A program made the position numbers and the translations under genes. DNA of 53,315 nucleotides from Flavobacteriales bacterium UBA4110 (GTDB taxonomy: Bacteria > Bacteroidota > Bacteroidia > Flavobacteriales > Weeksellaceae), in contig DFXK01000002.1 of the NCBI GenBank assembly GCA_002383165.1, positions 1-53,315 on the forward strand, written 5' to 3'. The notes under the pieces are model-generated. The model searched no databases and was not told where the DNA came from. It saw only the letters and a list, made by a program, of their open reading frames with translations. The first letter of the stretch is position 1; every line of letters begins with the position of its first letter. Positions 26,224 to 34,609 of the stretch are shown one piece after another.

Positions 26224-26898
26224 ATGATTCGAGCAAAAAATATACATAAATTCTACGGAACCCTGGAGGTTCTGAAAGGAGTTGATATCCATATCAAACC
26301 AAGCGAAGTGATTTCCATTGTTGGAGAATCAGGCGCAGGAAAATCAACGCTACTTCAGATTTTAGGAACACTGGATAAACCTTCGGAAATTGAAAAATTC
26401 AATACTGAAATTGCTTTAGACGGCAATTCTTACCTTAAAATGAAAGATAAAGAATTGTCAAAATTCCGTAACAAAAATATCGGTTTCGTATTTCAGAATC
26501 ATCAGCTTCTACCTGAGTTTACAGCACTTGAAAATGTTTTGCTTCCTACCAGAATTGCCGGCATTCCCGAAAAAACAGTAATCGAAAAGGCGCATTCCCT
26601 ATTTGAGGATCTAAATATTGCAGCAAGACTTCATCATAAACCTTCTGAACTTTCCGGAGGTGAAGCGCAAAGGGTTGCTGTAGCACGAGCTTTAATCAAT
26701 TCGCCAAAAATTATATTTGCTGATGAACCGACAGGAAACCTGGACTCTAAAAATGCTGATGCACTTCACCAGTTATTTTTTGATTTGAGGGATAAATATA
26801 AACAGACCTTTGTCATTGTGACGCACAATCCTATTCTAGCAGAAAGTACAGACAGGAAGCTGGTGATGAAGGACGGACAGATTATTAACAATCTTTAA
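26224..26898 (+). CDS. ABC transporter ATP-binding protein, LolD/MacB type
   Basis: A 224-residue ATPase. Walker A is GESGAGKSTLLQ (near residue 38), the Q-loop is FVFQNHQLLPEFTALEN, the signature is LSGGEAQRVAVARAL, and Walker B is IIFADEPTGNLDS with a following switch His in VTHNP. The LLPEFTA..ENVLLP pattern and short length match the LolD/MacB/FtsE group, which power lipoprotein release or mechanotransmission in the inner membrane. No permease gene is adjacent, as in many Bacteroidetes genomes. The 15-base gap to radC suggests co-transcription. Confidence 0.85.
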   Translation: MIRAKNIHKFYGTLEVLKGVDIHIKPSEVISIVGESGAGKSTLLQILGTLDKPSEIEKFNTEIALDGNSYLKMKDKELSKFRNKNIGFVFQNHQLLPEFTALENVLLPTRIAGIPEKTVIEKAHSLFEDLNIAARLHHKPSELSGGEAQRVAVARALINSPKIIFADEPTGNLDSKNADALHQLFFDLRDKYKQTFVIVTHNPILAESTDRKLVMKDGQIINNL

Positions 26899-26913
26899 TT
26901 ATTTTCAACCACT

Positions 26914-27591
26914 TTGAGCATAAAATCCCTTGCGGAAGACGACCGCCCAAGAGAAAAATTCCTGCTGAAAGGAAAAGCTGCAGTTTCGGATTCCGAATTG
27001 CTTGCTATTATTATGGGCAGTGGAAATCGTGAGGAGTCCGCTGTTGAATTGGCAAGAAGAATTTTAAATTCGGTGGAAAACAATTGGCACAGACTAAGTC
27101 AGCTCAACATAAAAGATCTGATGAAATTTAAAGGCGTAGGCGAAGCCAAAGCCATTTCTATTGCTACTGCTCTGGAAATTGGAAACAGGAAATCTCAGCA
27201 GGAAGTTTTAGAAAGACAAAAAATAAACAGCAGCAAAGAGGCTTTCGAGATATTGCAACCTCATCTGTCTGACTTGCAAACGGAAGAATTCTGGGTTATT
27301 TTTTTAAACCATCAGAATAAAATTCTTTATAAAAACTGTCTTTTCCGTGGAGGAATTGCAAGTTCTGTTGCTGATGTACGAGTCATTTTCAAGACAGCTA
27401 TCGAGCATTTTTCTACCGGCATTATCGTTGCTCATAATCATCCTGCTGGTAGTCTGAAGCCTAGTCAGCAGGACATTAATATCACCCTTAAGATAAAGGA
27501 AGCGGGAAAACTTTTGGATATAGAATTGTTAGATCATCTTATTATTGCTCAGAATCAGTTTTACAGTTTTAAAGAAGAAGGGATTTTATGA
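26914..27591 (+). CDS. radC: RadC family JAB-domain protein
   Basis: A 225-residue protein. Residues 1-100 carry a helix-hairpin-helix (LMKFKGVGEAKAISI). The C-terminal JAB/MPN-like domain shows the metal motif HNHPAGSLKPSQQD (HxH..S..D). The cellular role of RadC is unsettled, and the old link to recombination repair is not well supported. The start is a TTG at 26914: the conserved N terminus SIKSLAEDDRPREKFLL begins right after it and no ATG is in frame nearby. The stop overlaps the next gene by four bases (ATGA), so the two are coupled. Confidence 0.9.
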   Translation: MSIKSLAEDDRPREKFLLKGKAAVSDSELLAIIMGSGNREESAVELARRILNSVENNWHRLSQLNIKDLMKFKGVGEAKAISIATALEIGNRKSQQEVLERQKINSSKEAFEILQPHLSDLQTEEFWVIFLNHQNKILYKNCLFRGGIASSVADVRVIFKTAIEHFSTGIIVAHNHPAGSLKPSQQDINITLKIKEAGKLLDIELLDHLIIAQNQFYSFKEEGIL

Positions 27592-28487
27592 TACGGAAAA
27601 TTAAGTATGAATCTATTGATTTCGAGAAATATAACCATTGCATTGCGCAATCTTGCCAAAGAAAATTCTATGCAGAGCGCTCGTTTCTGGATATTAGCAC
27701 CGGAAAAAATTGGGAGATTTTGGTTTATGGCGATTATGAGGCGGTGATGCCAATTCCACTGATCCGCAAATTGGGTGTCAAAGTTGTAATTAACCCAAAA
27801 TTGTGTCAGCAGTTAGGCATTTTTTCTAAACAAGATTCCAAAGTGCTGAACGACAACTTCCTTGACTTCTTCCGTAAATATTATAAAATCTGGTATTATG
27901 CTTTCAACGATGTCAATCAGTTTTCAAAACCGCTGAAACAGCGTAACAATTTCCTGATTTTTCCCGAGCCATATGACTTAGTCAGACAGCGCTATTCACC
28001 AAAGCGGAAACGCAAACTGCGACTTGATCAGGAAGTACTTGACAATTCGGAGATGATCAAAAATCCAGATCTGCCAGCTGTCCAGGCTTTCATCCGGAAA
28101 ACCGGTCTAGGTGCGGGCGAGAAGGATTTGGAAGATTTTATCCGATTATTGTCAGACTTCAACACGGCAGGTTTTCTGGATTTCTACGGCTTCTATTACC
28201 ATCATCAGCTGATCAATCTAATTGCGATATATCACAATGATTACACATTGGCCCTGCTTGGCACTTATAATGACCGGGAATACGTAAAGCTCAGCGGCTC
28301 CAGCTATCTAATTGACAAAGTGATCGCAGACAACATCGCAGATAAAATTTTTGATTTTGAGGGCAGTGAGGTGCCTGCTGTGGAGGAATTCTTCCGGGGT
28401 TTCCGTCCTGCTTTGAAACCGTATTCCTGCATTCAGTACAGCAAAAAAGAATTGTTGCGACAAATTTTTGTTAAGTTTTTTCGATGA
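27588..28487 (+). CDS. FemAB/GNAT-like acyltransferase fold protein
   Basis: A 299-residue protein with two GNAT-like halves. The C-terminal half contains FLDFYGFYYHHQLINLIAIY and IFDFEGSEVPAVEEFFRGF. The DFEGS..PAVEEFFRGF pattern is typical of FemAB-type N-acyltransferases and 'peptidoglycan bridge' relatives in Bacteroidetes. It is translated by ATGA coupling with radC. No signal peptide is seen. The substrate is unknown. The family call is from the C-terminal motif only. Confidence 0.55.
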   Translation: MIRKIKYESIDFEKYNHCIAQSCQRKFYAERSFLDISTGKNWEILVYGDYEAVMPIPLIRKLGVKVVINPKLCQQLGIFSKQDSKVLNDNFLDFFRKYYKIWYYAFNDVNQFSKPLKQRNNFLIFPEPYDLVRQRYSPKRKRKLRLDQEVLDNSEMIKNPDLPAVQAFIRKTGLGAGEKDLEDFIRLLSDFNTAGFLDFYGFYYHHQLINLIAIYHNDYTLALLGTYNDREYVKLSGSSYLIDKVIADNIADKIFDFEGSEVPAVEEFFRGFRPALKPYSCIQYSKKELLRQIFVKFFR

Positions 28488-28501
28488 TTACAAATATTCC
28501 A

Positions 28502-28530
28502 TTGCGTTTAACTAAAAATCCTTAATTTTG
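28502..28530 (+). promoter_or_regulatory. Bacteroidetes-type promoter for the 28547 gene
   Basis: TTG at 28502-28504 and TAATTTTG at 28523-28530 are separated by 18 bases, a good match to the -33/-7 consensus of Flavobacteriia. The start codon follows 16 bases later, so the leader is very short. Confidence 0.7.
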
Positions 28531-28546
28531 CAATCCGATTTCACAC

Positions 28547-29056
28547 ATGTTTGACTCAGATTATTTACCTTATGCTGTTGCAGCTATCATCGCATTGCCA
28601 TTTTTGGTTTTTGCGAAACAGTTCGTGAATAGTTTTGTCAGACTTAAAAAACAGGAAATCAATTTTCTGGCTACCAAATCCAATAATGAAATCAAATTCC
28701 ATGCTCTCGAAAGAATGACGATGTTTCTGGAGCGTTTGAAGCCTTCTAACCTCGTCATGAAGTTTGACAGAGATCTGAAGCCGCACGAGTTTGTGTATCT
28801 CACAGAAAAAAACATCAATGAAGAATTCGAATATAACGCTTCCCAGCAATTGTACATCTCAAGATCTTCCTGGCAGGATATTGTAACAAGTAAAAATAAT
28901 GTCACGCAACTTCTGAGAAAAACTTATGAAGAGCTGAATGAAAACTCCGGATTGGAAGATTTCAAAACAGTATTTCTAATGAGCTATGTAAATTCGGAAG
29001 ATTATATTTCAGACACTATCGAAAATCTAAGAAAAGAATTAAACAAAATAATATAA
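28547..29056 (+). CDS. Conserved membrane-anchored protein of unknown function
   Basis: A 169-residue protein with one N-terminal hydrophobic helix (YAVAAIIALPFLVFAKQFV), then a positively charged turn and a mostly helical cytoplasmic part (FHALERMTMFLERLKPSNLV). I know of similar hypothetical proteins in Flavobacteriia but no assigned role. It lies seven bases before ppa, so it may share the promoter at 28502-28530 with it. Function is unknown. Confidence 0.7.
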   Translation: MFDSDYLPYAVAAIIALPFLVFAKQFVNSFVRLKKQEINFLATKSNNEIKFHALERMTMFLERLKPSNLVMKFDRDLKPHEFVYLTEKNINEEFEYNASQQLYISRSSWQDIVTSKNNVTQLLRKTYEELNENSGLEDFKTVFLMSYVNSEDYISDTIENLRKELNKII

Positions 29057-29062
29057 ATAAAC

Positions 29063-29674
29063 ATGATTCCTAATTTTAAAGCACATCCTTGGCACGGAAT
29101 CTCTGCCGGAGAAAAAGCGCCTGAGGTGGTAAACGTTTTTGTAGAAATTGTTCCTACAGATACTATAAAATATGAAGTGGACAAGGAAACAGGATATCTG
29201 AAAGTAGATCGTCCTCAGAAATTTTCCAATATCATTCCAGCCTTATATGGTTTTATCCCGAGAACGTATTGCGAAGATGAAGTAAAAAATCTTGCAGTGG
29301 CTACGGGTGCTACAGACGTTACAGAAGGAGACCACGATCCGTTGGACATTTGCGTTCTGAGTTCTCACAATATCACTTTTGGAAACATTTTAATGGAAGC
29401 TATTCCAATCGGTGGATTCCAGATGATTGACAAAGGCGAAGCAGATGATAAGATCATCGCTGTATTGGTAGAAGATCAGGTTTACGGACACATCAGAGAT
29501 ATTTCGGAATTACCGAAAGCAGAAGTCAATCGTTTGCTTCATTATTTCCTAAGTTATAAAAACCTGCCAACTGAACCTGCAAAAGTTAAAATCGACTTGG
29601 TTTATGGGGCAGAACACGCTAAAAAAGTGATTTTAGCTTCACAAAAAGATTACACGGACAATTACGCTAAGTAA
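29063..29674 (+). CDS. ppa: Inorganic pyrophosphatase, family I
   Basis: A 203-residue soluble family I pyrophosphatase that hydrolyses pyrophosphate to two phosphates and pulls biosynthetic reactions forward. The active-site motifs are visible: EVDKETGYLKVDRPQ (substrate Lys/Arg), then YGFIPRTYCEDE, the core acidic signature EGDHDPLDICVL with its three metal-binding aspartates, and DKGEADDKIIAV. It starts seven bases after the upstream gene and ends in a hairpin terminator. Confidence 0.95.
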   Translation: MIPNFKAHPWHGISAGEKAPEVVNVFVEIVPTDTIKYEVDKETGYLKVDRPQKFSNIIPALYGFIPRTYCEDEVKNLAVATGATDVTEGDHDPLDICVLSSHNITFGNILMEAIPIGGFQMIDKGEADDKIIAVLVEDQVYGHIRDISELPKAEVNRLLHYFLSYKNLPTEPAKVKIDLVYGAEHAKKVILASQKDYTDNYAK

Positions 29675-29700
29675 TTATTACGAATTAAAACAATAAAAAA

Positions 29701-29731
29701 ATGTCATCTCCAAGCGGTGGCATTTTTTTTT
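29701..29731 (+). terminator. Rho-independent terminator of ppa
   Basis: A hairpin pairs ATGTCA (29701-29706) with TGGCAT (29718-29723), with one G-T wobble. A nine-base T run follows. It lies 27 bases after the ppa stop. Confidence 0.75.
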
Positions 29732-29922
29732 AATAGGTCTGCCTTGGTATTTTTGGGCGCCTTAATCCATCCTTCATTCCCGCTTTTTTCTGTCATTGCG
29801 GACACCGTTCACCCAATTGTAGAAACTTTGTATAATCGCAATAACAGAAAAAGAGCTCCATTCAGGCCGGGGAGCGCTTCGCCAAGTAGGCGTCTTGTGT
29901 CAAACAAAGAAAGTTTAAACTC

Positions 29923-31221
29923 CTAAAGAAGCTTTCCAGTAAGGAATAATCCGGCAACGGAGAAATAAATAATAAGTCCGGTTACATCAACTAAAGTAGC
30001 CACAAAAGGTGCGGAAGAAGTAGCAGGGTCTAGTTTCAGCTTTTTAAGAATGAAAGGAACCATAGACCCGGAAAGTGTTCCCCAAAGAACAATCGCAATG
30101 AGTGAAACACCAACACTCAAACCTACAAATGGCCAGTAATCTCCATAGTTAAACAATCCTGTTTCGTGCCAGATCATAATTCTCAAAAAGCCGATAATCC
30201 CAAGAATACTTCCCAGGAATAATCCTGTGAAGATTTCCTTTTTCATCACATACCACCAGTCTTTCAGTCCAATTTCCTGAAGCGCCATTGCACGGATAAT
30301 CAATGTTGCAGCCTGTGACCCGGAATTTCCGCCACTGGAAATAATCAATGGAACAAACAATGCCAGTACAACCGCTTTCTGTATTTCATCCTCAAAATAA
30401 CCCATTGCCGAAGCTGTGAGCATTTCTGAAAAAAATAAAATAATCAGCCACATTCCTCTTTTTTTTACCATTTCCAGCAGAGAAGTCTGTGTGTACGGTA
30501 CATCCAGCGCTTCCAGACCACCAAACTTTTGTATGTCTTCTGTGTTCTGCTGTTCGATCTGATCCAAGATGTCGTCTATGGTCACAATGCCCACAAGAAC
30601 ACCATTTTCCGTAATGATTGGGAGTGCACTTCGGTCATATTTTTCAAAGTACGGAACCGCATTTTCCTTTGAGGTTGTTGTGGTGATTGCTACAAAATGA
30701 TTGTCACAAAGTTCGGATATCAGCTGATCTTCATCTGCCAACAAAAGAGAGCCAATGGTGATATCATCTATAAGGCGGTTTCGCTCATCTACCACATAAA
30801 GAAAATTGAGCGTCTCTACTTTTTTCCCTACTTTTTTAATCTGCTGAAAACATCTTTTAACCGTCCATTCTTTTCGGATCTGGATATAATAAGGAGTCAT
30901 CAGACGCGCAATGGAATCTGCCTCGTACCCGAGAAGCTTCAGTGCTACACGTCTCTCCTGCGGATTGAGCAGGTTAATGGAATATTTTATAAGCTCATCG
31001 GGAAAATCTTCAAATAGCTGAGTTCTGTCATCGGGAGACATCTCGTTCAGGATGTCAGAAACTTCGTGGCTGGCGATACTTCTGATGGTATCCTCCTGAA
31101 AGTCAGGATCCAAATGCGAAAATACTTCCGCCTTTTCAGATCTTGGAAGTTTCAGAAACTGCAGGATGCGTTCCTCTGCGGGCAAATTGCTCAGAGTTTC
31201 TGCGACGTCCGCAGCGTTCAA
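29923..31221 (-). CDS. mgtE: Magnesium transporter MgtE
   Basis: A protein of about 432 residues. The N-terminal MgtE_N superhelix (LPAEERILQFLKLPR, EMSPDDRTQLFEDFPDE) is followed by two CBS domains (about residues 115-240, ending VGIVTIDDILDQIEQ) that sense magnesium. Five membrane helices follow, with the pore signature LFVPLIISSGGNSGSQAATL. It imports Mg2+ across the inner membrane. The start is uncertain. Only TTG at 31221 is a standard start, yet in-frame protein-like codons (IENQEIIL) continue upstream to a stop near 31254. A rare ATT or ATC start there is possible. Confidence 0.93.
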   Translation of the reverse strand: MNAADVAETLSNLPAEERILQFLKLPRSEKAEVFSHLDPDFQEDTIRSIASHEVSDILNEMSPDDRTQLFEDFPDELIKYSINLLNPQERRVALKLLGYEADSIARLMTPYYIQIRKEWTVKRCFQQIKKVGKKVETLNFLYVVDERNRLIDDITIGSLLLADEDQLISELCDNHFVAITTTTSKENAVPYFEKYDRSALPIITENGVLVGIVTIDDILDQIEQQNTEDIQKFGGLEALDVPYTQTSLLEMVKKRGMWLIILFFSEMLTASAMGYFEDEIQKAVVLALFVPLIISSGGNSGSQAATLIIRAMALQEIGLKDWWYVMKKEIFTGLFLGSILGIIGFLRIMIWHETGLFNYGDYWPFVGLSVGVSLIAIVLWGTLSGSMVPFILKKLKLDPATSSAPFVATLVDVTGLIIYFSVAGLFLTGKLL

Positions 31222-31320
31222 TATGATTTCTTGATTCTCGATTTTTAGAATTTTGCTTTACAAAAGTATTAAAAATCTTAGTAATAATCGAGTAAAACGG
31301 CTATTAAAATTCTGTAATAA

Positions 31321-31905
31321 TCAGATGGGTTTGTGTGTACTTGCAGATCGGTTTTTCAGTTCTTTGCTGATTTTTCTTAAGGCACCTTTCGTACCTATAA
31401 TTACTGAGTTTTCCGCAGTTCCAAGCAGTCTGCCATTTCCTTTGTAAGTATCATAAGCAGCTTCCATAACAAAATCACCTTCAGCGTTATACAGCTTCAT
31501 GCTTACAATAACCTGATTTGAAAAAACATATTTTCCAAAACCGACTTTGAAATATTTCACTTTAGGAATAACTGCGATATCAGCATTATTATTTCTGCAT
31601 ATTTCTTTTACCGTACCAGTGTCTACATCATCAAAAGAAATAGGTGTATCTACTTTAAGATATTTTAGATTTCCCATAGTTTTCATCTGGTCCGAAGTGG
31701 CTGTATAAAATGCAGAGTAAGTAGGCTCTTTGATTTCAGAAATATCTGGAAAAACTTCAGGATTGAAATAAAGAACTGTTTTAACCTTAGATATTTTTGC
31801 GTTTTTGTTAAAGTACAGAAGGCTGTCTCCAAAATTTGCACAGGAAGATAGGAGAGTGAAAGCAAGAACCGAATAAAAATAGAAGGGGTAGAGTACTTTT
31901 TTCAT
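31321..31905 (-). CDS. Lipoprotein of unknown function
   Basis: A 194-residue protein when started at the ATG at 31905, which gives a lipoprotein signal ending LLSSCANF; the frame eight codons longer has no better signal. The mature domain contains VKTVLYFNPEVFPDISEIKE, NADIAVIPKVKYFKVGFGKY and DFVMEAAYDTYKGNGR, a pattern of mixed strands like small Bacteroidetes envelope lipoproteins. A -7-like TAATTTTG lies on the minus strand at 31915-31922, very close to the start. Function is unknown. Confidence 0.7.
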   Translation of the reverse strand: MKKVLYPFYFYSVLAFTLLSSCANFGDSLLYFNKNAKISKVKTVLYFNPEVFPDISEIKEPTYSAFYTATSDQMKTMGNLKYLKVDTPISFDDVDTGTVKEICRNNNADIAVIPKVKYFKVGFGKYVFSNQVIVSMKLYNAEGDFVMEAAYDTYKGNGRLLGTAENSVIIGTKGALRKISKELKNRSASTHKPI

Positions 31906-31977
31906 TATTACGTACAAAATTACAATCAATATATCATATAATAGATATTTTTTTAAGAAAATTTAACATTATAATAA

Positions 31978-32006
31978 ATAGAAAAACTGCCTACAAGTAG
32001 GCAGTT
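31978..32006 (-). terminator. Terminator after the T9SS-tail protein gene
   Basis: A near-perfect stem pairs AACTGCCTA (31985-31993) with TAGGCAGTT (31998-32006). On the minus strand it is followed by five T bases and an AT-rich stretch. It lies 22 bases after the stop at 32029. Confidence 0.75.
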
Positions 32007-32028
32007 CAAAATTGATGGTTATTAATTT

Positions 32029-32943
32029 TTAATCTTTTTTAATAATCTTAAAGGTTTGTGAAGAGTTATCTGTATAGGTTTTAAGAATATAGATACCTGA
32101 TTTTAATATCTCAATATTAATTTGGTCTTCTTTTTTATTTACATTTTTTTGCAAAATTTTTCTTCCGGACATGTCAAATATTTCTATTTTTTGGACCTCT
32201 TTCGGAGACTGAAGATATAATAAGTCTCTTGCAGGATTTGGAAATACAATTACTTTGTCAATTTTTATATTTTCCATTCCTAAGGAAGAACAATCCGCTA
32301 CTACATTAATATAACCTGCTTTCGTCATCGTATCTGTTCCGTTATAATTGGCTACTACTAGCTTCACTTGATACAATCCAGGAGTATTGTAGTTTACATT
32401 TACTGTTTTTGTTGTAGCAGTAGCAGGAGATCCGCCCGAAAAGGTCCAGTTCCAACCTGTTGGTCTGTTTGTAGAGGTATCGGTAAAAACTACAGTCTGG
32501 CCTACACATACGTTTGTCTTGTCCGCTACAAAGTTTGCTACAGGAGGATTAATGGGGCAAACATCTTCAGTTTTATCTTTAGCAAAACCATCTCCACTTC
32601 CTCCAAAATAAGCATAAAAATGATAAGGCGTAGGACAATTACTATTTTCTACAGTTTCTGTTGCAAATCCATCTCCACTTCCCCCGAAATAAGCATATTG
32701 ATGAAATGGAGTAGAGCAGGTGGCATTTTCTAAGGTTTCTGTTGCAAATCCATCTCCATTTCCTCCAAAATAAGCGTATTGATGAAATGGTGTAGAGCAG
32801 ATTGTATTGGTTATAGTTTCTGTTGCAAATCCATCTGCATTTCCGCCGCGGTAAGGATAAGCTTCTTCTCCCTGGGCTTTGAGATGAGAATTCAGGAGAA
32901 AGATGATACAGAAAACCGATAATTGGGTTAGATATGTTTTCAT
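32029..32943 (-). CDS. Secreted protein with four 27-residue repeats, PKD domain and T9SS sorting tail
   Basis: A 304-residue secreted protein. A signal peptide ends in LKAQ. Residues 29-134 hold four tandem repeats of about 27 residues, each with the core YxYxGGxxDGFAT and a later Cys-x-Thr-Pro-(Phe/Tyr)-His. Residues about 137-215 are a PKD-like domain (VVFTDTSTNRPTGWNWTFSG). The last 80 residues are a type A type IX secretion sorting domain (VIVFPNPARDLLYLQSP, then IEIFDMSGRKIL and SGIYILKTYT). It should be exported through the outer membrane by the T9SS and attached or released at the surface. The repeat function is unknown; the Gly/Asp-rich loops could bind calcium or glycans. It follows the SUMF1-like gene by 71 bases. 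Confidence 0.85.
   Translation of the reverse strand: MKTYLTQLSVFCIIFLLNSHLKAQGEEAYPYRGGNADGFATETITNTICSTPFHQYAYFGGNGDGFATETLENATCSTPFHQYAYFGGSGDGFATETVENSNCPTPYHFYAYFGGSGDGFAKDKTEDVCPINPPVANFVADKTNVCVGQTVVFTDTSTNRPTGWNWTFSGGSPATATTKTVNVNYNTPGLYQVKLVVANYNGTDTMTKAGYINVVADCSSLGMENIKIDKVIVFPNPARDLLYLQSPKEVQKIEIFDMSGRKILQKNVNKKEDQINIEILKSGIYILKTYTDNSSQTFKIIKKD
32542..32859 (-). repeat. Four tandem coding repeats of 27 codons (81 bp)
   Basis: The repeats correspond to residues 29-55, 56-82, 83-109 and 110-134 of the T9SS-tail protein. Units 2 and 3 are most alike. Unit 1 differs at the start (YPYRGG) and unit 4 loses the C-T-P-F-H tail and ends in CPINPP. The pattern indicates duplication followed by divergence of the outer units. 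Confidence 0.9.
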
Positions 32944-33014
32944 CTTCTAATTTGATTTAGTTGTTATTTTAAAAATTGGGTAGAAAGTGATCTTTCTTTT
33001 CAAATTAGAAATGA

Positions 33015-34487
33015 TTATCTCACACCACGCCCACCATATCCTGCATTTCTAGTAGCTAGAGCAGCACCGGATGCCCTGTCAGAAATCCTTAAAAATGAAC
33101 TGTTGTTTCCATTATAATTTGCAGCGCCTATAAAGTCGCCACCTCGTAAGTAAACACCTGTATTATCTGGCCAAGAGGCTTGATTAGCATCTCCATCCGT
33201 TGCAGTAGTTGTTGATAATTCTCCGTCTCCAGCCAGTCCTGTATAGGTATTGCCTGTTGTTTTTGTAGTGACTGCAAATTCATAAGTATTACCACTCATT
33301 TCCATAGCACCGTAATATGCTGCCGCTGCCGTCGCTCTTCCTGAAGAATTGGTTGCTGAAAAACCTACTTTAACTGTTCTTCCGGTCCCAGCATTTGCCC
33401 ATCCAGTTGCTGCATAATAATTGGCTCTTCCGTTAGCAACAGTATTGAATCCTTCACTTGCTGTATAAGCATTGGTAATACCTGTGGAAGAAGCAACGTT
33501 TATTTCTGTTGTTCCCCAGGCATACTCTCCGGCAACAGGAGATAAAGGACCTCTGCATATTTTTTCGAATTCTAATTCTGTCATCGGTCGTAGTGCAGAC
33601 CAGTCTAAAAATGCAGCAGTATCGCCCCAGGAAAGTTGATTCATTGCAACATTCTGCCCATCATTCACATCATTATAATCGCCAAGGGTCACATCGCAAC
33701 CGTATAAAGCTGGTGTAGATGCATTATTTCCAGGCACCTGTATTTTTACACCATTACCGTAAGCATTGCTGAATGCAAAAGTTCCAGCAGCAGAATTTGG
33801 AGCAGCTACAGATCTTCTTGCCTGCTGGTTATATGTTAGTGTATTTAAAAATTCTACATATTGCTCCTGTGTAATCTCATATTTCATGGAATAGAAAGCA
33901 TTATATCCTTTTGGGAAAGCTACCGGCGCACTGTCACCACTTCCTAAAGATGATGTAGCAATTGATCCGTTGCCGGTAATGCTATATTGCGTATAAGTGG
34001 ATGTAGATATACCGTCACCAACCGAGAATGAGCCTGCAGGGATATTAACCATCTCAATACCGAACACCTTAAAATTGTAATTTTCATAATTTGCAGAAGC
34101 TACGTTCATCTTAAGCGTTACGGAAGTTGAGGAAATGTTACCACCACCTATTGCACTTCTGTAAACAAAGACACCTTTACCATCTGTAACAGCATCTATT
34201 TTAAGTGGCGAAGCAGTAGAATGATCCGATGCTGTAACACTTAGGTTAGCATGCTTCCACAGTTTATCTGCACAATCCTGGTATTTAAGAAATACCCAGA
34301 CCGCATCGTAATTGGCAGGAGCAATATTCGTTCTCCAGCTGTTATCCCATTGAATGTTAAAAGTCACCGTTCCGGCACTCGTATCAACACTTGTACCAGT
34401 AATTTTTAAATTATTTGCCTGAACATTAAAAGCAAATAGTCCCATTGCAGCAATTGCAATTTTCTTGAAGTAGTTTTTTGTTTTCAT
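33015..34487 (-). CDS. Secreted SUMF1/FGE-sulfatase domain protein
   Basis: A 490-residue secreted protein. A signal peptide ends in FNVQAN. An N-terminal beta domain (about residues 25-145; VDTSAGTVTFNIQWDNSWRT, YDAVWVFLKYQDCADKLWKH) precedes a SUMF1-like domain. That domain starts at VNIPAGSFSVGDG, continues through YEITQEQYVEFLN, RPMTELEFEKICRG and GNTYEFAV, and ends in the family's usual FLRISDRA...GGRGVR segment. The paired active-site cysteines of true formylglycine-generating enzymes are not evident, so it is more likely a binding or structural SUMF1 protein. It is followed by the repeat/T9SS protein on the same strand. No T9SS tail of its own is seen. Confidence 0.8.
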   Translation of the reverse strand: MKTKNYFKKIAIAAMGLFAFNVQANNLKITGTSVDTSAGTVTFNIQWDNSWRTNIAPANYDAVWVFLKYQDCADKLWKHANLSVTASDHSTASPLKIDAVTDGKGVFVYRSAIGGGNISSTSVTLKMNVASANYENYNFKVFGIEMVNIPAGSFSVGDGISTSTYTQYSITGNGSIATSSLGSGDSAPVAFPKGYNAFYSMKYEITQEQYVEFLNTLTYNQQARRSVAAPNSAAGTFAFSNAYGNGVKIQVPGNNASTPALYGCDVTLGDYNDVNDGQNVAMNQLSWGDTAAFLDWSALRPMTELEFEKICRGPLSPVAGEYAWGTTEINVASSTGITNAYTASEGFNTVANGRANYYAATGWANAGTGRTVKVGFSATNSSGRATAAAAYYGAMEMSGNTYEFAVTTKTTGNTYTGLAGDGELSTTTATDGDANQASWPDNTGVYLRGGDFIGAANYNGNNSSFLRISDRASGAALATRNAGYGGRGVR

Positions 34488-34574
34488 AATAAAAAATTTA
34501 TGTTGTTGATGTCACAAATCTCTTTTTTTTAGCAAGGATAAAAAATAAGGCATTTGACGTATTTTTAATTTTCA

Positions 34575-34604
34575 TTGATAAAACAAACTAATTCCTTACT
34601 TTTG
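34575..34604 (+). promoter_or_regulatory. Promoter of polA, implying an almost leaderless mRNA
   Basis: TTG at 34575-34577 and TACTTTTG at 34597-34604 are 19 bases apart, which fits the Flavobacteriia consensus. The ATG is at 34610, five bases after the -7 box, where transcription would itself be expected to start. Confidence 0.65.
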
Positions 34605-34609
34605 TTTTT

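Noticed and set aside
29717..29926. 69-codon plus-strand frame between ppa and mgtE
   Set aside because: It starts inside the ppa terminator with a non-ATG codon, has a low-complexity basic end, and the opposite strand is equally open in part. I see no domain. The stretch is treated as intergenic.
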